Below, piece after piece: positions 38,601 to 49,738 of a stretch of DNA of 64,000 nt. A program made the position numbers and the translations under genes. This DNA comes from Onthophagus taurus (taxonomy: Eukaryota; Arthropoda; Insecta; Coleoptera; Scarabaeidae): positions 7,501 to 71,500 of the forward strand of contig NC_091970.1 of assembly GCF_036711975.1 (NCBI RefSeq), read 5' to 3'. The notes under the pieces are model-generated. The model was not told the origin of the DNA, searched no databases, and worked only from the letters and a program-made list of their open reading frames with translations. Numbering within the stretch: the first letter of the stretch is position 1; each line of letters begins with the position of its first letter.

Positions 38601-41600
38601 TCTTTAAAATGATGTATAATAGTTGATGGGTTGGATTGGAAAAATATTAAGAAAAAAAATTTTGAAATAAAACTTACATTTTCGTATAACCTAAAAATAT
38701 CAAAAAAGATGCTAATTTAAAAATTCCTGGAAGCCGTATTTATTGAAATTAAGGAATGAGACTTATTCTAAATTAAAGCTCAAAGCTTTCTCTTTAAAAT
38801 GATGTATAATAATTGATGGGTTGGATTGGAAAAATATTAAGTAAAAAAATTTTGAAATAAAACTTACATTTTCGTATAACCTAAAAATATCAAAAAAGAT
38901 GCTAATTTAAAAATTCCTGGAAGCCGTATTTATTGAAATTAAGGAATGAAACCTATTTTAAATTAAAGCTTAAAGCTTTCTCTTTAAAATGATGTATAAT
39001 AATTGATGGGTTGGATTGGAAAAATATTAAGTAAAAAAATTTTGAAATAAAACTTACATTTTCGTATAACCTAAAAATATCAAAAAAGATGCTAATTTAA
39101 AAATTCCTGGAAGCCGTATTTATTGAAATTAAGGAATGAAATCTATTTTAAATTAAAGCTTAAAGCTTTCGCTTTAAAATGATGTATAATAATTGTTGGG
39201 TTGGATTGGAAAAATATTAAGAAAAAAAATTTTGAAATAAAACTTACATTTTCGTATAACCTAAAAATATCAAAAAAGATGCTAATTTAAAAATTCCTGG
39301 AAGCCGTATTTATTGAAATTAAGGAATGAAACTTATTTCAAATTAAAGTTCAAAGCTTTCTCTTTAAAATGATGTATAATAATTGATAGGTTGGATTGGA
39401 AAAATATTAAGAAAAAAAATTTTGAAATAAAACTTACATTTTCGTATAACCTAAAAATATCAAAAAAGATGCTAATTTAAAAATTCCTGGAAGCCGTATT
39501 TATTGAAATTAAGGAATGAAACTTGTTCTAAATTAAAGCTCAAAGCTTACTCTTTAAAATGATGTATAATAGTTGATGGGTTGGATTGGAAAAATATTAA
39601 GAAAAAAAATTTTGAAATAAAACTTACATTTTCGTATAACCTAAAAATATCAAAAAAGATGCTAATTTAAAAATTCCTGGAAGCCGTATTTATTGAAATT
39701 AAGGAATGAAACTTATTTTAAATTAAAGTTCAAAGCTTTCTCTTTAAAATGATGTATAATAGTTGATGGGTTGGATTGGAAAAATATTAAGAAAAAAAAT
39801 GTTGAAATAACACTTACATTTAAAAGTGTCAAAAAAGATGCTAATTTAAAAATTCCTGGAAGCCGTATTTATTGAAATTAAGGAATGAAATCTATTTTAA
39901 ATTAAAGCTCAAAGCTTTCTCTTTAAAATGATGTATAATAATTGATGGGTTGGATTGGAAAAATATTAAGAAAAAAAATTTTGAAATAAAACTTACATTT
40001 TCGTATAACCTAAATATATCAAAAAAGATGCTAATTTAAAAATTCCTGGAAGCCGTATTTATTGAAATTAAGGAATGAGACTTATTCTAAATTAAAGCTC
40101 AAAGTTTTCTCTTTAAAATGATGTATAATAGTTGATGGGTTGGGTTGGAAAAATATTAAGAAAAAAAATTTTGAAATAAAACTTACATTTTCGTATAACC
40201 TAAAAATATCAAAAAAGATGCTAATTTAAAAATTCCTGGAAGCCGTATTTATTGAAATTAAGGAATGAGACTTATTCTAAATTAAAGCTCAAAGCTTTCT
40301 CTTTAAAATGATGTATAATAATTGATGGGTTGGATTGGAAAAATATTAAGAAAAAAAATGTTGAAGTAAAACTTACATTTTCGTATAACCTAAAAATATC
40401 AAAAAAGATGCTAATTTAAAAATTCTTGTAAGCCGTATTTATTGAAATTAAGGAATGAAACTTATTTTAAATTAAAGTTCAAAGCTTTCTCTTTAAAATG
40501 ATGTATAATAGTTGATGGGTTGGATTGGAAAAATATTAAGAAAAAAAATGTTGAAATAACACTTACATTTAAAAGTGTCAAAAAAGATGCTAATTTAAAA
40601 ATTCCTGGAAGCCGTATTTATTGAAATTAAGGAATGAAACTTATTTCAAATTAAAGTTCAAAGCTTACTCTTTAAAATGATGTATAATAATTGATGGGTT
40701 GGATTGGAAAAATATTAAGAAAAAAAATTTTGATATAAAACTTAGTTTTTCGTATAACCTAAAAATATCAAAAAAGATGCTAATTTAAAAATTCCTGGAA
40801 GCCGTATTTATTGAAATTAAGGAATGAAACTTATTTTAAATTAAAGCTCAAAGCTTTCTCTTTAAAATGATGTATTATAATTGATGGGTTGGATTGGAAA
40901 AATATTAAGAAAAAAAATTTTGAAATAAAACTTACATTTTCGTATAACCTAAAAATATCAAAAAAGATGATAATTTAAAAATTCCTGGAAGCCGTATTTA
41001 TTGAAATTAAGGAATGAAACTTATTTTAAATTAAAGTTCAAAGCTTTCTCTTTAAAATGATGTATAATAGTTGATGGGTTGGATTAGAAAAATATTAAGA
41101 AAAAAATTTTTGAAATAAAACTTACATTTTCGTATAACCTAAAAATATCAAAAAAGATGCTAATTTAAAAATTCCTGGAAGCCGTATTTATTGAAATTAA
41201 GGAATGAAACTTATTTTAAATTAAAGTTCAAAGCTTTCTCTTTAAAATGATGTATAATAATTGATGGGTTGGATTGGAAAAATATTAAGAAAAAAAATGT
41301 TGAAGTAAAACTTACATTTTCGTATAACCTAAAAATATCAAAAAAGATGCTAATTTATAAATTCCTGGAAGCCGTATTTATTGAAATTAAGGAATGAAAC
41401 TTATTTTAAATTAAAGCTCAAAGCTTTCTCTTTAAAATGATGTATAATAATTGATGGGTTGGATTGGAAAAATATTAAGAAAAAAAATTTTGAAATAAAA
41501 CTTACATTTTCGTATAACCTAAAAATATCAAAAAAGATGCTAATTTAAAAATTCCTGGAAGCCGTATTTATTGAAATTAAGGAATGAAACTTATTTTAAA

Positions 41601-44600
41601 TTAAAGCTCAAAGCTTTCTCTTTAAAATGATGTATAATAATTGATGGGTTGGATTGGAAAAATATTAAGAAAAAAAATTTTGAAATAAAACTTACATTTT
41701 CGTATAACCTAAAAATATCAAAAAAGATGCTAATTTAAAAATTCGTGGAAGCCGTATTTATTGAAATCAAGGAATGAGACTTGTTCTAAATTAAAGCTCA
41801 AAGCTTTCTCTTTAAAATGATGTATAATAATTGATAGGTTGGATTGGAAAAATATTGAGAAAAAGAATTTTGAAATAAAACTTACATTTTCGTATAACCT
41901 AAAAGTGTCAAAAAAGATGCTAATTTAAAAATTCCTGGAAGCTGTGTTTATTGAAATTAAGGAATGAAACTTATTTTAAATTAAAGCTCAATGCTTTCTT
42001 TTTAATGTGATGTATAATAATGGTTGTGTTGGATTGGAGAAATATTGAGAGAAAAAATGTTGAAATAAACCTTACATTTTTTTATAACCTAAAAGTGTCA
42101 AAAAAGATGCTAATTTAAAAATTCCTGGAAGATGTATTTCTTGAAATTAAGGAATGAGATTTATTTTAAATTAAAGCTCAAAGCTTTCTCTTTAAAATGA
42201 TGTATAATAATTGATGGGTTGGATTGAAAAAATATTAAGAAAAAAAATTTTGAAACAAAACTTACATTTTCGTATAACCTAAAAGTGTCAAAAAAGATGC
42301 TAATTTAAAAATTCCTGGAAGCCGTATTTATTGAAATTAAGGAATGAAATCTATTTTAAATTAAAGCTCAAAGCTTTCTCTTTAAAATGATGTATAATAA
42401 TTGATGGGTTGGATTGGAAAAATATTAAGAAAAAAAATTTTGAAATAAAACTTACATTTTCGTATAACCTAAATATATCAAAAAAGATGCTAATTTAAAA
42501 ATTCCTGGAAGCCGTATTTATTGAAATTAAGGAATGAGACTTATTCTAAATTAAAGCTCAAAGTTTTCTCTTTAAAATGATGTATAATAGTTGATGGGTT
42601 GGGTTGGAAAAATATTAAGAAAAAAAATTTTGAAATAAAACTTACATTTTCGTATAACCTAAAAATATCAAAAAAGATGCTAATTTAAAAATTCCTGGAA
42701 GCCGTATTTATTGAAATTAAGGAATGAGACTTATTCTAAATTAAAGCTCAAAGCTTTCTCTTTAAAATGATGTATAATAATTGATGGGTTGGATTGGAAA
42801 AATATTAAGAAAAAAAATGTTGAAGTAAAACTTACATTTTCGTATAACCTAAAAATATCAAAAAAGATGCTAATTTAAAAATTCCTGGAAGCCGTATTTA
42901 TTGAAATTAAGGAATGAAACCTATTTTAAATTAAAGCTTAAAGCTTTCTCTTTAAAATGATGTATAATAATTGATGGGTTGGATTGGAAAAATATTAAGT
43001 AAAAAAATTTTGAAATAAAACTTACATTTTCGTATAACCTAAAAATATCAAAAAAGATGCTAATTTAAAAATTCCTGGAAGCCGTATTTATTGAAATTAA
43101 GGAATGAAACCTATTTTAAATTAAAGCTTAAAGCTTTCTCTTTAAAATGATGTATAATAATTGATGGGTTGGATTGGAAAAATATTAAGTAAAAAAATTT
43201 TGAAATAAAACTTACATTTTCGTATAACCTAAAAATATCAAAAAAGATGCTAATTTAAAAATTCCTGGAAGCCGTATTTATTGAAATTAAGGAATGAAAC
43301 CTATTTTAAATTAAAGCTTAAAGCTTTCTCTTTAAAATGATGTATAATAATTGATGGGTTGGATTGGAAAAATATTAAGTAAAAAAATTTTGAAATAAAA
43401 CTTACATTTTCGTATAACCTAAAAATATCAAAAAAGATGCTAATTTAAAAATTCCTGGAAGCCGTATTTATTGAAATTAAGGAATGAAATCTATTTTAAA
43501 TTAAAGCTTAAAGCTTTCGCTTTAAAATGATGTATAATAATTGTTGGGTTGGATTGGAAAAATATTAAGAAAAAAAATTTTGAAATAAAACTTACATTTT
43601 CGTATAACCTAAAAATATCAAAAAAGATGCTAATTTAAAAATTCCTGGAAGCCGTATTTATTGAAATTAAGGAATGAAACTTATTTCAAATTAAAGTTCA
43701 AAGCTTTCTCTTTAAAATGATGTATAATAATTGATAGGTTGGATTGGAAAAATATTAAGAAAAAAAATTTTGAAATAAAACTTACATTTTCGTATAACCT
43801 AAAAATATCAAAAAAGATGCTAATTTAAAAATTCCTGGAAGCCGTATTTATTGAAATTAAGGAATGAAACTTATTTCAAATTAAAGTTCAAAGCTTTCTC
43901 TTTAAAATGATGTATAATAATTGATAGGTTGGATTGGAAAAATATTAAGAAAAAAAATTTTGAAATAAAACTTACATTTTCGTATAACCTAAAAATATCA
44001 AAAAAGATGCTAATTTAAAAATTCCTGGAAGCCGTATTTATTGAAATTAAGGAATGAAACTTGTTCTAAATTAAAGCTCAAAGCTTACTCTTTAAAATGA
44101 TGTATAATAGTTGATGGGTTGGATTGGAAAAATATTAAGAAAAAAAATTTTGAAATAAAACTTACATTTTCGTATAACCTAAAAATATCAAAAAAGATGC
44201 TAATTTAAAAATTCCTGGAAGCCGTATTTATTGAAATTAAGGAATGAAACTTATTTTAAATTAAAGTTCAAAGCTTTCTCTTTAAAATGATGTATAATAG
44301 TTGATGGGTTGGATTGGAAAAATATTAAGAAAAAAAATGTTGAAATAACACTTACATTTAAAAGTGTCAAAAAAGATGCTAATTTAAAAATTCCTGGAAG
44401 CCGTATTTATTGAAATTAAGGAATGAAATCTATTTTAAATTAAAGCTCAAAGCTTTCTCTTTAAAATGATGTATAATAATTGATGGGTTGGATTGGAAAA
44501 ATATTAAGAAAAAAAATTTTGAAATAAAACTTACATTTTCGTATAACCTAAATATATCAAAAAAGATGCTAATTTAAAAATTCCTGGAAGCCGTATTTAT

Positions 44601-45855
44601 TGAAATTAAGGAATGAGACTTATTCTAAATTAAAGCTCAAAGTTTTCTCTTTAAAATGATGTATAATAGTTGATGGGTTGGGTTGGAAAAATATTAAGAA
44701 AAAAAATTTTGAAATAAAACTTACATTTTCGTATAACCTAAAAATATCAAAAAAGATGCTAATTTAAAAATTCCTGGAAGCCGTGTTTATTGAAATTAAG
44801 GAATGAAACTTATTTTAAATTAAAGCTCAAAGCTTTCTCTTTAAAATGATGTATAATAATTGATGGGTTGGATTGGAAAAATATTAAGAAAAAAAATTTT
44901 GAAATAAAACTTACATTTTCGTATAACCTAAAAGTGTCAAAAGAGATGCTAATTTAAAAATTCCTGGAAGCCGTATTTATTGAGATTAAGGAATGAAACT
45001 TATTTTAAATTAAAGTTCAAAGCTTTCTCTTTAAAATGATGTATAATAATTGTAGGGTTGGATTGGAAAAATATTAAGAAAAAAAAATTTGAAATAAAAC
45101 TTACATTTTCGTATAACCTAAAAATATCAAAAAAGATGCTAATTTAAAAATTCCTGGAAGCCGTATTTATTGAAATTAAGGAATGAGACTTATTCTAAAT
45201 TAAAGCTCAAAGCTTTCTCTTTAAAATGATGTATAATAGTTGATGGTACCATCGGGACACAAAGGGTTAAAAGATTTTTCGTTATCTCTCCAACTTGGTG
45301 TAAACATGTTAAATAATTTTAATAAAAATTGTGTTAGGTTCTGTAGCGAAAACCGGTTGGTTTCGGCCATCTGTAAAACTGTTAACGGCGAATAAAAGGC
45401 ACATCGGTGCATTGGCACGTCTTGGATGGTTACCAACACTAAGAAGTATTCGTAGATTTAATAGATCAGGAAGATCAAGTGTTTCCTGTGATTCAAGGTT
45501 TGAAGTGTAGATTGTTTTAAATGTGTAGTTTGTAGATTTTTTAGAGATAGTATTGTTGTTATTTTTAGAGTAGTTTCTTAATAAAAACGAACATCAGGGA
45601 GTTAACGGTTTGAAGTCGGTCCCCTTTTGCTTTGTCTTTTACTGGTCACAATTTCACGGCATTTCGAACGTTTTGTTTCACTTTGAAGTCATAAAATTTA
45701 CGACTCCACAGAACCGGACCTAAATAAATCCAAAAAGAATTTTTCTACGTACATTTTATAGGGTATTTTTAATCACATTTTTCTTGTTTTTAGGCCGTTT
45801 ACCGCAAATGGGAAAATCCAGAACAACGCCATCCCCGAAGTCACGTTTGAATTAA
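24647..45855 (+). CDS. Nplp1: Neuropeptide-like precursor 1
   Basis: Four exons: 24647-24709 (signal peptide, VSVVLWLFLTILVA core), 31603-32401, 45338-45478 and 45794-45855, about 354 aa. Peptides between KR sites include SLSSLARWDNLPG (GKKR, so C-terminally amidated), NLESLARAGYIRTLP, SISSLIKAGQLPS, GIQSLARNGELHY, NIASLAKSYNFPVY, NVAALLRQDSYL, NIGSIKAQYKPKY, FLGSVAKTGWFRPS and HIGALARLGWLPTL. The (N/S)IxSLA(R/K) pattern is the NPLP1 signature. NPLP1 is secreted from neurons. Intron 1 is 6.9 kb and intron 2 is 12.9 kb, both mainly satellite. Exon 3 lies only about 92 bp after the satellite. Its donor is uncertain: AA|GTGTTT at 45479 or CT|GTGATT at 45488, both in phase, or read-through to a TAG at 45526-45528. 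Exon 4 (RLPQMGKSRTTP) ends at TAA. Confidence 0.93.
25361..25897. repeat. Tandem duplication, about 269-bp unit, two copies, in Nplp1 intron 1
   Basis: Segment beginning TTAGAAATTGATGATAG at 25361 recurs at 25630 with minor changes. Each copy carries ATTACAGGTATCTGTAAT, an imperfect palindrome shared in type with the 22863-23690 duplication. Confidence 0.85.
25898..26662. other. Nplp1 intron 1, unique part
   Basis: Intronic AT-rich sequence leading to the hAT-like element. A short stretch at 26530-26660 is less AT-rich but shows no family-like frame. Confidence 0.4.
26663..31548. mobile_element. hAT-like TIR element carrying a satellite array, copy 1 (Nplp1 intron 1)
   Basis: The left end begins TAGGGCACGGAACTTTTGTA and the right end finishes with its reverse complement, ending GTGCCCTA at 31548. 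The inverted repeats are about 54 bp (with a 3-bp gap) and include a run of six C/G next to CTCCACTCGTTCT. Between them lies the 456-bp tandem array. Flanks of this copy (CTGATGAC and CTACTCTA) are not a clear duplication, but copy 2 has a perfect 8-bp one of hAT type. There is no transposase. Confidence 0.85.
26840..31490. repeat. 456-bp satellite array inside hAT-like copy 1
   Basis: CAGGAACAGTGTTTGTTAATAC recurs at a 456-bp step (about 27023, 27479, 27935, 28391 and on to 31128), about ten units. Each unit is two related halves of roughly 230 bp. Successive units alternate between a CACCAGGAACAGTG type and a GCTTCAGGAACAATT type, giving a 912-bp higher-order period. Confidence 0.9.
32570..32612. 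repeat. (AC)n microsatellite
   Basis: About 21 AC/CA dinucleotides in Nplp1 intron 2. Confidence 0.98.
32613..33160. other. Nplp1 intron 2, start; probable piggyBac 3' flank
   Basis: Intronic sequence after the microsatellite. A 99-codon minus frame at 32824-33123 and a CCCCCTATTCTAGGGGG palindrome at 33076-33092 lie directly after the relic transposase end on the minus strand and may be its 3' region. Confidence 0.35.
33161..33406 (-). pseudogene. piggyBac-like transposase, C-terminal zinc-finger remnant
   Basis: An 81-codon minus-strand frame ends with GSCENCSAKARPHSKC, WNVYLC and CFSEYHNMI. Cysteine pairs followed by C, C and a terminal YH are typical of the cysteine-rich domain at the end of piggyBac transposases, which binds the transposon ends. 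The preceding FRRSVATGLINK fits the linker. The rest of the transposase would lie to the right, where the 190-bp satellite starts, so only the 3' end survives. Confidence 0.5.
33405..45245. repeat. 190-bp satellite array (about 62 units) in Nplp1 intron 2
   Basis: About 11.8 kb of head-to-tail monomers, tracked by GGGTTGGATTGG and CCTGGAAGCCGTATTTATTG. The usual period is 190 bp. A second class is 179 bp because it lacks 11 bp of TTTCGTATAACC just before AAAGTGTC. Edge monomers (33405-33700 and 41930-42200) are more diverged. Multi-monomer blocks are duplicated: the rare ACCTAAATATATC variant recurs at about 35481, 40008, 42467 and 44546 with the same neighbours, so there is higher-order structure. 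Exon 3 of Nplp1 begins 92 bp after the array. Confidence 0.97.
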
Positions 45856-46852
45856 TGGATAAACAAGTACCATCCGATGTTTATCTTCAATATAGGGATA
45901 AATAGATTGTTTGAATTTTTTTTTTTTTTTTTGGGGAGAGAACAAACAAAGTTGGGATTATTAAAGTTTTACATATCCAAGAAAAAATGTTTAAAAATCA
46001 TATCGTGAAATAAATATCATTGTTTCTTCCAAAAAAAAAAAAATTAAAAAAGAAATGAATTCAACAATCAAGAATATCGCCAAAACATATTCAATTCGCG
46101 GTGATAATAAAATGATTCTTTAAAAATTATTTTATTATCGACGTGATTAAATTTAAGATTTAAGATTATAATTAAAAATAATAATTATTTCATCATCACC
46201 ACGACGTTATGATTAAGTTAAATCTTCGATTGAGATAATCTCAAATTGTAGAAGGGCTGGATCTATTATATTGAGATTTATTTTCGATAAAAACTTGAAT
46301 GATAAAGATAACCTGATGACAATAACCAAGAAAATATTATGCTGTACTTGACAATACTTATTAAAATAAATAAATGTAAAATGTTTAAAATTAAAAAAAA
46401 ATAATGAAACGTAAAAAATGTGTTATGTAAAACGAAGAAGTCTTCCGCGGGCTTCTCTGTCATTGCGTAATTGACAATAATATTGAAGAAAAAAATTTAA
46501 AAAAAAAATAATGACAATAATATAGTCGAAATTTTCTAATAGGTGTTTAAAGAACTAAATTATTATATTCATATACTTATTATAAATGTGTTATTTATGT
46601 AACTGTATTTAGTCTTAAATAAATATATCTACACGATCAAGATTTTGTTTTAAATGATTCAAAATTAAAGAAAAAAAAATAAAAATTCCTAGTATTTATT
46701 ACATAGCACATATTCACTTATAAATATTACATACCTACACATTATTTCTTTTTCTGTTGCTAGACCAATAAAATTAACCTTTCAATACACGAAAAATTCT
46801 AAATTTGCACTAATCTTTTGTTGTTATATATGAGACACCCTGTATGTAATTA
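45856..46852 (+). other. Nplp1 3' UTR and 3' flank
   Basis: Candidate poly(A) signals AATAAA at 46009-46014 and 46618-46623. Next to the following element, GAGACACCCTGTA at 46833-46845 is an inverted solo terminus 7 bp before the 46853 element end. Confidence 0.55.
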
Positions 46853-49533
46853 TACAGGGTGTCTCAGCGAGACCGGTCATTTGACGTTTCTGGGGTTCTG
46901 GAATTACCATATTCTGGAGGACAGTACCTTTCGCTTTGCTGTTCAATACGAAGGAAGTTATGGAAAATTTAATGAATTTCGTTGTTTTAAGTAGGTAGTG
47001 GTAACACTTCCGAATCGGAGCATGTTATAGAAAAATTTTTAGATCAAAAGTTGTTGCAAATTTTATTCTTAACAATATTGCTCTCTTGCATTTTTGCTCT
47101 CAGATGCGTCAATATCGAGAAAAATACAAAAATATGAAAATTTACTAAATTTCCTTGTTTTACTATTAGCTAATGGTAACATTCGGGCATCGAAGCATAT
47201 TACAAAAAAACTTTTGGAGCAAAAGTTGTAGCAAATTTTATTCTTAACAACTTTGGTCTCTTTAATTTTTGCTCTTAAATGCGTCAATAGCGAGAAAAAT
47301 ACGAAAATATGAAAATTTACTACATTTTCTTGTTTTACTATTAGCTAATGGTAACATTCGGGAATCGAAGCATATTACAAAAAAACTTTTAGATCAAAAG
47401 TTGTAGCAAATTTTATTCTTAACAATATTGCTCTCTTGCATTTTTGCTCTCAGATGCGTCAATATCGAGAAAAATACGAAAATAGGAAAATTTACTACAT
47501 TTTCTTGTTTTACTATTAGCTAATGGTAACATTCGGTAATCGAAGCATGTTACAAAAAAACTTTTAGATCAAAAGTTGTAGCAAATTTTATTCTTAACAA
47601 TATTGCTCTCTTTCATTTTTGCTCTTAAATGCGTCAATAGCTAGAAAAATACGAAAATATGAAAATTTACTAATTTCCTTGTTTTACTATTAGCTAATGG
47701 TAACATTCGGGAAACGAAGCATATTACAAAAAAACTTTTGGAGCAAAAGTTGTAGCAAATATTATTGTTAACAATATTGGTTTCTTTCATTTTTGCTCTT
47801 AAATGCGTCAATAGCGAGAAAAATACGAAAATATAAAAATTTACTAAATTTCCTTGTTTTACTATTAGCTAATGGTAACATTCGGGAATCGAAGCATATT
47901 ACAAAAAAAGTTTTGGAGCAAAAGTTGTAGCAAATTTTATTCTTAACAACATTGGTCTCTTTCATTTTTGCTCTTAAATGCGTCAATAGCTAGAAAAATA
48001 CGAAAATATGAAAATTTACTACATTTCCTTGTTTTACTATTAGCTAATGGTAACATTCGGGAATCGAAGCATATTACAAAAAAAGTTTTGGAGCAAAAGT
48101 TGTAGCAAATTTTATTCTTAACAATATTGCTCTCTTGCATTTTTGCTCTCAGATGCGTCAATATCGAGAAAAATACAAAAATATGAAAATTTACTAATTT
48201 CCTTGTTTTACTATTAGCTAATGGTAACATTCGGGAATCGAAGCATGTTACAAAAAAACTTTTAGATCAAAAGTTGTAGCAAATTTTATTCTTAACAATA
48301 TTGCTCTCTTTCATTTTTGCTCTTAAATGCGTCAATAGCGAGAAAAATACGAAAATATGAAAATTTACTACATTTTCTTGTTTTACTATTAGCTAATGGT
48401 AACATTCGGGAATCGAAGCATATTACAAAAAAACTTTAGGAGCAAAAGTTGTAGCAAATTTTATTCTTAACAACATTGCTCTCTTGTATTTTTGCTCTCA
48501 GATGCGTCAATATCGAGAAAAATACAAAAATATGAAAATTTACTAAATTTCCTTGTTTTACTATTAGCTAATGGTAACATTCGGGAATCGAAGCATATTA
48601 CAAAAAAACTTTTGAAGCAAAAGTTGTTGCAAATTTTATTCCTAACAATATTGCTCTCTTGCATTTTTGCTCTCAGATGCGTCAATATCGAGAAAAATAC
48701 AAAAATATAAAAATTTACTAAATTTCTTTGTTTTACTATTAGCTAATGGTAACATTCGGGAATCTAAGCATATTACAAAAAAACTTTTGGAGCAAAAGTT
48801 GTAGCAAATTTTATTCTTAACAATATTGCTCTCTTGCATTTTTGCTCTCAGATGCGTCAATATCGAGAAAAATACAAAAATATAAAAATTTACTAAATTT
48901 CCTTGTATGATATATGTGTGCATTTTTCAAAAAACCCTAATTATCTCCCAAACTATTAATATTAGGTATGGGCCATATGGGATATAAAAGATGTAGAATG
49001 AGACACTGAAGACGACTAAAAAATAAAATATGGAGGGTGCCATTTAAAAAAATGAAGTTATGGTGCTTCCAAATTTCGAAAAGTTTACGTATCATAGTAA
49101 AGTGACCAAACGATCTAGACAGCCGTTCTCGGCACCAAAACATACTCCATCATGTTGTTTAAGCATATTCTGAATCCTAAATTGATATCCCAAAAATCGA
49201 GTGTTTTCTGATTTTTTGAACAAATGTCTGCTGGAGCAGATTTTTCTAGAAAAATTCGAATAACTCGAGAATTGCTGGTTCAAATTGCAAAAAGTAAAGT
49301 TATTTATAAACCTTCAAAACAGACAAATCCAAATATGTAAAAATATACAGGGTGTTCCGTTTAAAAAAATAAAGTAGGCGGGGATTTCCGGTATAACCGG
49401 AAGTGCTAGAAATCTGAAAATATTTTAGATGAAGAGAACGAAATTGATAATACTTAAGTCTGAATTCTCAAATTTTTATTTTGGCCAGAACCTCAGAAAC
49501 GTCTAATGACCGGTCTCGCAGAGACACCCTGTA
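46853..49533. mobile_element. CAGGGTGTCTC TIR element carrying a 175-bp satellite
   Basis: Left end TA-CAGGGTGTCTCAGCGAGAC and right end GTCTCGCAGAGACACCCTG-TA; inverted repeats run about 55-60 bp (through GACCGGTCATTTGACGTTTCTG). TA flanks both ends. The interior is the 175-bp array (46960-48905) plus about 600 bp of unique sequence, which also contains a nested terminus TACAGGGTGTTCCG at 49348. There is no transposase; short minus-strand frames (72-95 codons) repeat with the satellite and are not genes. Confidence 0.85.
46960..48905. repeat. 175-bp satellite array, about 11 units
   Basis: ACTATTAGCTAATGGTAACATTCGGG recurs every 175 bp (about 47161, 47336, 47511, 47686 and on to 48736). The first unit is diverged. 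The same satellite appears inverted at the right edge of the window (63877-64000). Confidence 0.95.
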
Positions 49534-49738
49534 TATAATTGAGCTTGTAAATCCTTTTCCGGCAGCCATTTCTTTAGATAAACAAATACGGACTCAGAGT
49601 CAACCGCGTGTGATTGTATAAGCGCGTGTACTGGAAGGTTAACTTTAAAATTCGTGTTCTAGCAACTATTAAAAAAAAAAAACGTTTCAAACACACTATA
49701 AACACTATACACAGTTAATAATAATAAAGCGATTCGTT

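Noticed and set aside
33405-45245. Regular repeats resembling a CRISPR array
   Set aside because: The whole 190-bp unit is repeated with no unique spacers, and the DNA is from an insect.
45221-45439. 72-codon minus frame
   Set aside because: It is antisense to Nplp1 exon 3, which has the clear neuropeptide signature on the plus strand.
46960-48923. Several related 72-95-codon minus frames
   Set aside because: They recur with the 175-bp satellite period and differ by drift, not purifying selection.
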